This document shows positions 54,459-62,040 of a DNA stretch of 64,000 nt, in pieces (position 1 is the first letter of the stretch; each line of letters begins with the position of its first letter). A program made the position numbers and the translations under genes. Under the pieces are notes generated by a model that searched no databases, was not told the origin of the DNA, and saw only the letters and a program-made list of their open reading frames with translations. The stretch comes from an uncultured Bacteroidota bacterium (GTDB lineage: Bacteria > Bacteroidota > Bacteroidia > Flavobacteriales > Flavobacteriaceae): NCBI GenBank assembly GCA_902561795.1, contig CACERG010000008.1:1-64000 (forward strand), read 5' to 3'.

Positions 54459-55034
54459 TTGATGATTAAAAAAAAAATGAAAATGAAGTATAGAAATTTA
54501 ATTATCACACTATTTATGATTGCGTCACTTAAAACAACAGCCCAAAAAAATATAGATACCACAATTTATCAGTTTAAAGTTGAAAATATTGAAGGAGAGG
54601 AATTTAATTTTGATTCTCTCCGAGGTAAAAAGATTATGATCGTAAACACAGCATCTAAATGCGGTCTTACTCCACAGTATAAAAAACTCCAATCACTTTT
54701 TGAAAGGTATAAGGGCAGAAATTTCGTTATTGTAGGTTTTCCAGCAAACAATTTTTTGTTTCAAGAGCCAGGAAATAACAGCGATATAGCAGAGTTTTGT
54801 GAAAAAAACTATGGCGTTACATTTCCAATGATGAGTAAAATATCAGTTAAGGGTAAAAGTATACATCCTATTTACCAATTCTTGACTGAACAAACAAAAA
54901 ATGGAGTAATTAGTTCCAGAGTATCGTGGAATTTTCAAAAATATTTAATTAATGAAGACGGAAAATTGGCTAAAGTAATCTCGCCTAGGACTCAACCTGA
55001 TGATCCTACAATTTTATCATGGATAGAAAATTAA
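54459..55034 (+). CDS. Glutathione peroxidase family, secreted, Cys type
   Basis: NTASKCGLTPQYKKLQSLFERYKGRNFVIVGFPANNF; WNFQKYLI. Confidence 0.92.
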   Translation: MMIKKKMKMKYRNLIITLFMIASLKTTAQKNIDTTIYQFKVENIEGEEFNFDSLRGKKIMIVNTASKCGLTPQYKKLQSLFERYKGRNFVIVGFPANNFLFQEPGNNSDIAEFCEKNYGVTFPMMSKISVKGKSIHPIYQFLTEQTKNGVISSRVSWNFQKYLINEDGKLAKVISPRTQPDDPTILSWIEN

Positions 55035-56182
55035 TTAAAAAAAAAGCAAATTTTAAAACTCAATGTGTTCATGCTGGTGAATTAGTTGATAAAGTCAATG
55101 GGGGTTCTATTTCACCACTTTATATGGCCACTTCATATAAATTTAGTGATGTTAAGATAAACAGATATCCCAGGTATTTTAATACACCAAATCAAAAAGG
55201 TCTTGCTGATAAAATAGCTGCGCTTGAAGGAGCAGAATCCGCTATTTTATTTAGTTCAGGTATGGCAGCAATAAGTACTTCTCTTTTATCATATTTAAAA
55301 TCAGGAGACCACGTCGTTCTTCAAAATGACTTATATGGCGGAACAAGGAATTTTATAAAAACAGAATTTCCAAAATTTGGAATTGAATTTAGCTTTACAT
55401 CTGGTATTTCTTCAAAAGACTTTGAAAAGGAAATAAGAAAAAATACTAAGATCATATATATCGAAACTCCTAGTAATCCTAAACTTAAAATAATTGATTT
55501 AAAATCTGTAAGTGATTTAGCCAAAAACAATAAAATCTTAACGATTATCGATAATACTTTTGCTAGCCCAGTCAATCAAAATCCTATAGAGTTTGGGCTT
55601 GATATAGTAATTCATAGCGCTACAAAATATTTAGGTGGACATAGTGACATATCAGCTGGTACTATTGTTAGCTCTGAGAAAATTATAAATAAAATTTCTA
55701 GTAGTGCAAAAAATTTTGGTGGAAACTTGAGTGATTATACTGTTTGGCTTCTTGAAAGAAGCTTAAAAACTCTTTATTTGCGAGTTAAAGAACAAAATAA
55801 GAACGCATTACAGATTGCTATTTTCCTTGAAAATGAAGCTTGGATGGATAAAGTTTATTATCCTGGTTTAACTTCACATCCCAACCATGAACTAGCAAAA
55901 AAACAGATGAAAGATTTTGGAGGCATGTTGTCTTTTGACTTGTCACCAAAAATAGATTGCAAAAAATTCCTTTTAGGACTTGAGCTTATTAAGCCGACTA
56001 TGAGTTTAGCTGGAATTGAGACTACAGCATTAAGTCCAAAACTTACCTCACATTCTTTACTAACAGATGAAGAACGGATTGAACAGGGAATAAATGATCA
56101 AATGGTTAGACTATCTGCTGGTATTGAAGATTATGAAGATTTAAAAGACGATATAATACAATCTATTAAAAAACAAATCTAA
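55019..56182 (+). CDS. Trans-sulfuration PLP-dependent enzyme (cystathionine gamma-synthase/lyase family)
   Basis: TQCVHAGE; HSATKYLGGHSDISAGTIV; TALSPKLTSHSLLTDEERIEQGI; overlaps preceding gene by 16 nt. Confidence 0.92.
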   Translation: MDRKLIKKKANFKTQCVHAGELVDKVNGGSISPLYMATSYKFSDVKINRYPRYFNTPNQKGLADKIAALEGAESAILFSSGMAAISTSLLSYLKSGDHVVLQNDLYGGTRNFIKTEFPKFGIEFSFTSGISSKDFEKEIRKNTKIIYIETPSNPKLKIIDLKSVSDLAKNNKILTIIDNTFASPVNQNPIEFGLDIVIHSATKYLGGHSDISAGTIVSSEKIINKISSSAKNFGGNLSDYTVWLLERSLKTLYLRVKEQNKNALQIAIFLENEAWMDKVYYPGLTSHPNHELAKKQMKDFGGMLSFDLSPKIDCKKFLLGLELIKPTMSLAGIETTALSPKLTSHSLLTDEERIEQGINDQMVRLSAGIEDYEDLKDDIIQSIKKQI

Positions 56183-56904
56183 TGAAAGTTGATATTTTAG
56201 CTTTTGGTGCTCATCCAGACGATGTAGAGCTTGGATGTGGAGGAACAATAGCATTATCTATTGCTCAAGGTAAAACAGTTGCAATTGTAGATTTAACTCA
56301 AGGTGAATTGGGTACTAGGGGTGATGTTCAAACTAGGAAAAGTGAAGCTAAAATAGCCTCAGATGTCCTTAAAATTTATAATCGAGAAAATCTAAAATTT
56401 GAGGACGGATTTTTTGAAAATAATTTGGAAAACCAACTTGTTTTAATTGAAAAAATCAGAAAATACCAACCAAACATTGTTTTATGTAATTCAAGAAGAG
56501 ATAGACATATTGATCATGGTAAAGCAAATCAACTAGTCAATGACTCATGCTTTTTGAGTGGTTTAAATAAAATCGAAACGATTGATCAAAATGGAAAAAA
56601 TCAGAAATCATGGCGTCCACAACTTATTTTAGAGTATATACAGTGGAATGAAGTTAAACCAGATATAGTAATAAATATTACTGGATACTTGGATAAAAAA
56701 ATTGAAGCAGTTAGAGCTTATAAAAGTCAATTATTTGATTCGAAGAAAAACGAAAATAATACACCCATAAGTACTGAAAACTTTTTAAATAGCGTAAAGT
56801 ATCGTGCGCAAAATCTTGGTAGATTAATTGGTACTGAAGCAGGAGAAGGTTTTACATCTAGACAGTTGTTAGCCATTAAAGAGTTGGATTCTCTAATTAA
56901 ATAA
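56182..56904 (+). CDS. bshB1: Bacillithiol biosynthesis deacetylase BshB1
   Basis: ILAFGAHPDDVELGCGGTIA; TQGELGTRGD; CNSRRDRHIDHGKA. Confidence 0.92.
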   Translation: MKVDILAFGAHPDDVELGCGGTIALSIAQGKTVAIVDLTQGELGTRGDVQTRKSEAKIASDVLKIYNRENLKFEDGFFENNLENQLVLIEKIRKYQPNIVLCNSRRDRHIDHGKANQLVNDSCFLSGLNKIETIDQNGKNQKSWRPQLILEYIQWNEVKPDIVINITGYLDKKIEAVRAYKSQLFDSKKNENNTPISTENFLNSVKYRAQNLGRLIGTEAGEGFTSRQLLAIKELDSLIK

Positions 56905-56906
56905 AT

Positions 56907-57884
56907 ATGCCAAAGACTGTTAGATGGGGTATTTTGGGCCTTGGGAATATTGCAAAAAAATTTGCAGATGATATAAAGTTGGTTCCTGATTGTAAACTTG
57001 AAGCAGTTGCCTCCTCGGACATGGCACGTGCTAAGAATTTTGCTAAGATCTATAAAGTAAACCGTTTTTATGATAATTATGATGATCTTTTTAATGACAG
57101 TGAAGTTGATATAATTTATATTGCTTCTCTTAATAATAATCATTATGAACATTCTGTAAGTGCAATAAAACATAACAAAGCAGTTTTATGTGAAAAGCCT
57201 CTAGCTATTAATGAATCGCAGGTTAAAGATCTAGTTTATCTTTCGAATGAAAGAGGGGTTTTTCTGATGGAAGCCCTTTGGACAAGATTTAATCCTGTCT
57301 TCGATCAACTACTTAAATGGATTTCAGAAGGTCAAATTGGAAAAATTAAATATATCTATGCCTCTTTTTGTTTTAACGGGACAGATAGATCTCGTGATTC
57401 TAGATTATTCAATCTTGAAAAGGGTGGAGGTAGTTTACTTGATATAGGTATTTATCCACTTTTTCTTTCTTATCAACTTTTAGGATACCCAATTTCAATC
57501 ATCTCTGATGCAATAAAATCAGAAACTGGTGTGGATATGCAAATGGCCATGATTTTTAGCTACAAAGATTCTCAAGCATTATTATATTCAAGTTTTTCAC
57601 ATAATGAGGATATGCGTGCTAAGATTTGTGGTGAAAAAGGTGAAATTTATATTGATTCTAGATGGCACGAATCAAAATCGATAACACTATCAAATAATAA
57701 GAAAACCAAAAAAAAAATCGAGTTTATTGGTAAGGGTTATTTTTATGAAATAATGGAATCAAATAAATGTATCAGGGAAAAACGTATTGAATCAAATAAA
57801 TGGACACATAAAAACAGTTTAGATCTAATTAAGTTAATGGATAAAGTAAGAGCACAGAACAATATTATATATCCAAACGAATAG
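56907..57884 (+). CDS. Gfo/Idh/MocA family oxidoreductase (cytoplasmic)
   Basis: VRWGILGLGNIAKKFADDIKLVP; VLCEKPLAINE; MEALWTRFNP. Confidence 0.92.
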   Translation: MPKTVRWGILGLGNIAKKFADDIKLVPDCKLEAVASSDMARAKNFAKIYKVNRFYDNYDDLFNDSEVDIIYIASLNNNHYEHSVSAIKHNKAVLCEKPLAINESQVKDLVYLSNERGVFLMEALWTRFNPVFDQLLKWISEGQIGKIKYIYASFCFNGTDRSRDSRLFNLEKGGGSLLDIGIYPLFLSYQLLGYPISIISDAIKSETGVDMQMAMIFSYKDSQALLYSSFSHNEDMRAKICGEKGEIYIDSRWHESKSITLSNNKKTKKKIEFIGKGYFYEIMESNKCIREKRIESNKWTHKNSLDLIKLMDKVRAQNNIIYPNE

Positions 57885-57960
57885 TTGTGTATAATATTTA
57901 ACTTAATATAAATGAAATTAGTAATGTTGATTTGGTTCTTAATTTTTATCCAAAATCTAT

Positions 57961-57968
57961 TATATTTG
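57961..57968 (+). promoter_or_regulatory. -7 promoter element for tRNA-His
   Basis: TATATTTG, 11 nt before tRNA; no well-spaced -33 TTG. Confidence 0.45.
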
Positions 57969-57979
57969 GAACCATAATG

Positions 57980-58056
57980 GTGGTTGTAGCTCAGTTGGTT
58001 AGAGCGCCTGATTGTGGTTCAGGAGGTCGTCGGTTCGAGACCGATCTTCCACCCCA
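57980..58056 (+). tRNA. tRNA-His (anticodon GTG), CCA encoded
   Basis: GTGGTTGTAGCTCAG...CCTGA-TTGTGGT-TCAGG...GGTTCGAGACCGAT CTTCCAC C CCA; extra 5' G at 57979. Confidence 0.93.
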
Positions 58057-58085
58057 AAAGGGATTCTTGAGAGTCCCTTTTTTTT
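58056..58085 (+). terminator. Rho-independent terminator after tRNA-His
   Basis: AAAAGGGA-ttcttgagag-TCCCTTTT followed by a T run. Confidence 0.8.
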
Positions 58086-58104
58086 AAAAATTAACCATAA
58101 ATAA

Positions 58105-58641
58105 ATGCGATACTTTATCTTTCTTTTTCCTTTGTTTGCTATATGTCAAAGTAATTCACAAAGCGCTGGTAGCTTTCGATTTTATGATACTAATAGATCT
58201 AATATTACTCTTTACCAAACAACCGGAAGTAGATTTTACCATGAAAAGTTTTTAACTTCAATAATTAAAGGTAAAAAGGTTGAAGTAAGATTTGATGCAT
58301 TTAAAGATGCAATGTATATAAGATTAAATGATAATTATTTTGAATACCTATTACCATCGAAAAATAATGTTTCAATTTTATTAGGAGGAAAAGAACCTTG
58401 GTTGGCATATGATAACAAATGGTACAGATTGTTATTTAAGGATAAAAATAAATCTTACCTATTTAAACCGATTGTAGAGTATAGTAAGCCAAGAGTAGCT
58501 AATTCAGGTTATTCAGTAAATAAAGCTGCTGAATTTAAATTGAAAAAAAGATTTTTTGTTTTAGAAGCGGGAACATTAAAAAAAGTTTCTAAAAAAGAAT
58601 TAAAAAAGATTGGTATTATTAAAATGATTAATTCATTATAA
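58105..58641 (+). CDS. Hypothetical secreted protein
   Basis: Signal peptide MRYFIFLFPLFAICQSNSQS; no family recognised. Confidence 0.7.
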   Translation: MRYFIFLFPLFAICQSNSQSAGSFRFYDTNRSNITLYQTTGSRFYHEKFLTSIIKGKKVEVRFDAFKDAMYIRLNDNYFEYLLPSKNNVSILLGGKEPWLAYDNKWYRLLFKDKNKSYLFKPIVEYSKPRVANSGYSVNKAAEFKLKKRFFVLEAGTLKKVSKKELKKIGIIKMINSL

Positions 58642-58707
58642 ACATTATGTATTCTAGTTAAATAAATATTTGTATAAATTTGACACTAAAATTTTTAAAA
58701 ACACTTT

Positions 58708-59103
58708 ATGAAAAAGTTAGCACCTATTTTATTTTTTATACTCATTAATATATCCTTTGCTTCAGAAAATTCATTAGAAAGTTATACGATAAAAGTTAAA
58801 GCTGAGAGTCGTAACAATTATGTATTATCTGGTAATGATTTGAATGGTTTAGTTAAAGGTACTGATCCTAAACTGACATTTTTAGTTGGATCAAAAATTG
58901 ATTTTTTGGTCGATGCACCCGGTCATCCTTTTTATCTAAAAATAAAGGCAGGTATCGGTAAAAAAGATCAAATCGAAAATATTGACAATAATGGAGACAC
59001 AACTGGAATTATTTCATGGATTCCAGAAAAACCTGGAACATATTATTATCAATGTGGTAAGCACAAAAACATGGTTGGGGAAATAAATGTCGTAGGTAAA
59101 TAA
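58708..59103 (+). CDS. Cupredoxin-like secreted protein
   Basis: GHPFYLKI...GTYYYQCGKHKNMVGEINV: plausible type-1 Cu ligand set H...C..H...M. Confidence 0.8.
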   Translation: MKKLAPILFFILINISFASENSLESYTIKVKAESRNNYVLSGNDLNGLVKGTDPKLTFLVGSKIDFLVDAPGHPFYLKIKAGIGKKDQIENIDNNGDTTGIISWIPEKPGTYYYQCGKHKNMVGEINVVGK

Positions 59104-59202
59104 GACTTAATACTAGTATTCTATATTAATCTAATTTTAAGTAAGATATGACTTAGTTCCTTTTCGAATAATTTCAAAAGTTATTTACAAATAAACTTAG
59201 AC

Positions 59203-59549
59203 TTATTTGATTTTTTGACGATACAAAAGAGAACGCCTATTACCGTTATCTAATTCAACCTTATTTTTTGAGATGATCCTAAATGAATTAGCCTTTCTGC
59301 TTGTTTTTATTAATTCCCATTTAATGACACCTTTTTTTTATCATAACTTATTATTTCAATACCTGATCTAAAATCACCAGTCGGCGTTTCATATATAATT
59401 AGACGATTGTTTGCTATAATATTAAAACAGTCAGATTTTTCTTTATCACACCATTGGCCATTTAAATATTCCTCTACATTAAACTCTTGTGCGATAATGC
59501 ACAATGGAAATAAAAAAACAAAAAACAAACTTGGTTTAATCTCATACAA
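59203..59549 (-). CDS. Hypothetical secreted protein, frameshifted (or -1 recoded) at a poly-A tract
   Basis: Zero frame 59549-59310 MYEIKPSLFFVFLFPLCIIAQEFNVEEYLNGQWCDKEKSDCFNI...SYDKKK|VSLNGN*; -1 frame continues GVIKWELIKTSRKANSFRIISKNKVELDNGNRRSLLYRQKIK* to 59203. Confidence 0.55.
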
Positions 59550-59696
59550 TGAAAATAATCATTTTGGTCTCTATAATAAGTTTTTGTTTTTAAAAAAGAT
59601 CTTTTATTAAACAGTAGCATATTAGTCCATTTTTTGCTAAATTCCATTGTTACTATTTACTTTTTAATTTAAATAAAAAATAAATAATTTTTAATA

Positions 59697-60068
59697 ATGA
59701 GATACCTACTTCACCATATATTCATCTTTTTTTGTTTGTCATGTGCTGCGATAAAGTCAACTGAAAATGATCCATTTATTGGAAAATATAAAATGACTGT
59801 CTTAAGTGTAGATCAGGTAGGTGATATTCCAGCAATTTTAACAATAACAAAAGATAAAAAATTGTATTATTCTGATGTTAATTATAAAATTAATGACGAA
59901 GAAAGATCCTTAGATATTATATCAACTTATTCTGTAGATAGTTCAACACTTATAGTTGAATCTCTAATTGATGGTTCTCAAATTGATTTTGAATTAAATT
60001 TTGAAGGCTCTTTTTTTACTGGTACAGCTGGTGGTTACTATGATATAGAGGGTAATAAAATAGAATAA
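59697..60068 (+). CDS. Hypothetical lipoprotein
   Basis: Lipobox FFCLSCAA; beta-rich small protein. Confidence 0.65.
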   Translation: MRYLLHHIFIFFCLSCAAIKSTENDPFIGKYKMTVLSVDQVGDIPAILTITKDKKLYYSDVNYKINDEERSLDIISTYSVDSSTLIVESLIDGSQIDFELNFEGSFFTGTAGGYYDIEGNKIE

Positions 60069-60128
60069 GGTGATGTCTTTTATTTTTATTTAATATTTAT
60101 AAACCATTATAAATAAATAATTTCGACA

Positions 60129-60593
60129 ATGAAAATTTCAGTCACTATTTTTATATTTTTTGGTCTATACTTTATCAATGCTCAAGAAAAAGTCATTCTA
60201 AAGGGAATGACAAAAAAAGAGATAAAGACATTAAAAAAACAAGAAAAAGAGAAACAAAGAATTGCTAAGCTTACAAGTATGGGACTTAATCAATGGGGTA
60301 TTGATGAGAATGCACAAACTTGGTATCTTGCATTAAAATATTATTTACCTACAGCCAGACAAGCAGGAGGAATTCCAATTTTAAGGCAATATCAGACATT
60401 TACACAGGAATCATCAAAAACATTTCCATTATGGATTATAAATGGGCAACAATTCAGTTCCCCACCTCAGGATGTCCAGGCTTTGTCTCCCCATATACGA
60501 AAAGTAAGAGTTCTCATTAGTGCTGCTGAAACTAATAGATGGGGTAAACAAGGTAGGGCAGGTGTAATAATGCTGACAACTATTGAATTGTAA
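60129..60593 (+). CDS. Secreted protein with TonB-receptor plug-like C-terminal domain, no barrel
   Basis: Signal peptide; PLWIINGQQFSSPPQDVQALSPHIRKVRVLISAAETNRWGKQGRAGVIMLTT resembles plug-domain pattern (PLyvvdG...i..i.vlk.a.a...yG.rGa.GvI.ittk). Confidence 0.65.
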   Translation: MKISVTIFIFFGLYFINAQEKVILKGMTKKEIKTLKKQEKEKQRIAKLTSMGLNQWGIDENAQTWYLALKYYLPTARQAGGIPILRQYQTFTQESSKTFPLWIINGQQFSSPPQDVQALSPHIRKVRVLISAAETNRWGKQGRAGVIMLTTIEL

Positions 60594-60601
60594 ATGATTT
60601 T

Positions 60602-60787
60602 TTAGGATAAAATCTTTTTTGTGCTAACCTCACTAACAAATCTTCCAAATTTATCTCTTCTCATTTCAAGTTGTTTCGCTTTAGTGAACTCTTTTCTGTT
60701 ATATTTTCTACCATCAACATAAATATGAGCTACATTTTCAGGAAAAATAATATGTAAGAGCCTCCTTGACATATTAACAATGTACAA
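60602..60787 (-). CDS. Small hypothetical protein, low confidence
   Basis: MSRRLLHIIFPENVAHIYVDGRKYNRKEFTKAKQLEMRRDKFGRFVSEVSTKKILS from ATG 60772; protein-like composition, no family recognised. Confidence 0.35.
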   Translation of the reverse strand: MYIVNMSRRLLHIIFPENVAHIYVDGRKYNRKEFTKAKQLEMRRDKFGRFVSEVSTKKILS

Positions 60788-60925
60788 AAAAAATCCACTA
60801 TCATTAGTTAAACTACTAATAAATTGCGTGTATATAAGAATTAATTATATGTGTATTAGATATTAATATTTAATTGAATTGATTTTATGAAAATCTTAAA
60901 CAAAATTTGTACCAATTCTACAGTC

Positions 60926-60988
60926 AGTGGGGTGAAGTAATGTTGTTGAATTATGTAACGTTGAAAACTTCATTATCGAGTCCCCACT
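60926..60988 (+). other. Long-range hairpin in intergenic DNA (possible ncRNA element)
   Basis: AGTGGGG (60926-60932) pairs with CCCCACT (60982-60988), followed by TTTT. Confidence 0.4.
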
Positions 60989-61034
60989 TTTTAAGACAAT
61001 GTTTGAATTTGTTTGATTTAATTGGTTTGTTTAC

Positions 61035-61089
61035 GTGGGAATTAAAATTGCTATGAAAAAGTTTTTTAATTTGATTCCCACTTTTTTTT
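61035..61089 (+). terminator. Terminator-like hairpin
   Basis: GTGGGAAT (61035-61042) / ATTCCCAC (61074-61081) followed by T8. Confidence 0.55.
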
Positions 61090-61202
61090 GAATAGTATTA
61101 AAAAAAAACCTTTTTATATTCAAATATCCACCTTTTTTTTATACTTTTAAAATGCAATTAAGTTTTATACTTAATTATTTATCCCTAAACCAATTTGTTT
61201 TA

Positions 61203-61227
61203 AACCGCCTTACCAAAGGCGGTTTTT
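61203..61227. terminator. Bidirectional intrinsic terminator
   Basis: AAACCGCCTT-acca-AAGGCGGTTT with T run on + side; abuts the stop of the minus-strand DUF4249 gene. Confidence 0.75.
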
Positions 61228-62038
61228 ATTTTATAACATAATCAACTTCTGATACTTCAGACATCCTAAAATACCCAAATGCATTTTGATTTGAATTTTT
61301 CAAATTAACAATATTACCTCTAAGATTCACTGGTGTACCTACAAAAGGTCCACCTTGTTGCGTATTTTGTAAAATAAGCAGATACCAATAATTATATCCA
61401 AAATTTGATAATCCAAATTGACGAATTTTCACTTTATCTCCTTTATTTAGTCCTGAATCTAAAAGGAATCCGTAATATTCACCCCCACTGCTAAAGTCAT
61501 CTCTAAAAATATTATACTCTGGAAAATCTAGTTCAGTACTTGTAAATTCAAAATAACTATAATTAGTTTCTTCTATTGGATCAAAACAATAAGCTTCCAA
61601 TTGAACAGCCTCATTTCCAAATAATTCAACAGATTCTTGTTCTATTCTATCTATACTACTAACAGTCCTAAGGGATTCTTCACCTGTGAAAGATTTATTT
61701 TTATATTCAATGTTTATAGTATATGAATTTTTAGTATCATAAGGTATAGTATCTATGGGAATATAGTTTCCACTATTTTCTTCGGTAAAGTGATAAATTT
61801 TTCCATATTCATCTTCTATATATACACTAGCTCCAGTAGCTGGCTGATAAGTTTTTTTAAAGTAAGGACTACTCAAAGATAGATTAACTTTTTGTTCCGT
61901 TTTATTTGTTTCTTTTATCCAATTAATATACGCATCAACAATTAAGATTTCTTTCGAATCATTTAATGGAATTTCAACCACATCTTCACAGCTAAAAAAA
62001 ATAAGATTTGTAATAAATACTAATAGTAATTTTTTCAT
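61226..62038 (-). CDS. DUF4249 family lipoprotein
   Basis: Lipobox LIFFSCED; VVEIPLNDSKEILIVDAYINW...; partner of adjacent TonB receptor. Confidence 0.85.
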   Translation of the reverse strand: MKKLLLVFITNLIFFSCEDVVEIPLNDSKEILIVDAYINWIKETNKTEQKVNLSLSSPYFKKTYQPATGASVYIEDEYGKIYHFTEENSGNYIPIDTIPYDTKNSYTINIEYKNKSFTGEESLRTVSSIDRIEQESVELFGNEAVQLEAYCFDPIEETNYSYFEFTSTELDFPEYNIFRDDFSSGGEYYGFLLDSGLNKGDKVKIRQFGLSNFGYNYWYLLILQNTQQGGPFVGTPVNLRGNIVNLKNSNQNAFGYFRMSEVSEVDYVIK

Positions 62039-62040
62039 GG

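Noticed and set aside
56727-57173. 148-aa minus ORF across bshB1/Gfo-Idh
   Set aside because: Antisense to two well-supported genes; composition is typical of a shadow ORF.
59407-59610. 67-aa + ORF overlapping the frameshifted minus gene
   Set aside because: No signal peptide or domain; the minus strand has a clear signal peptide and coherent extension.
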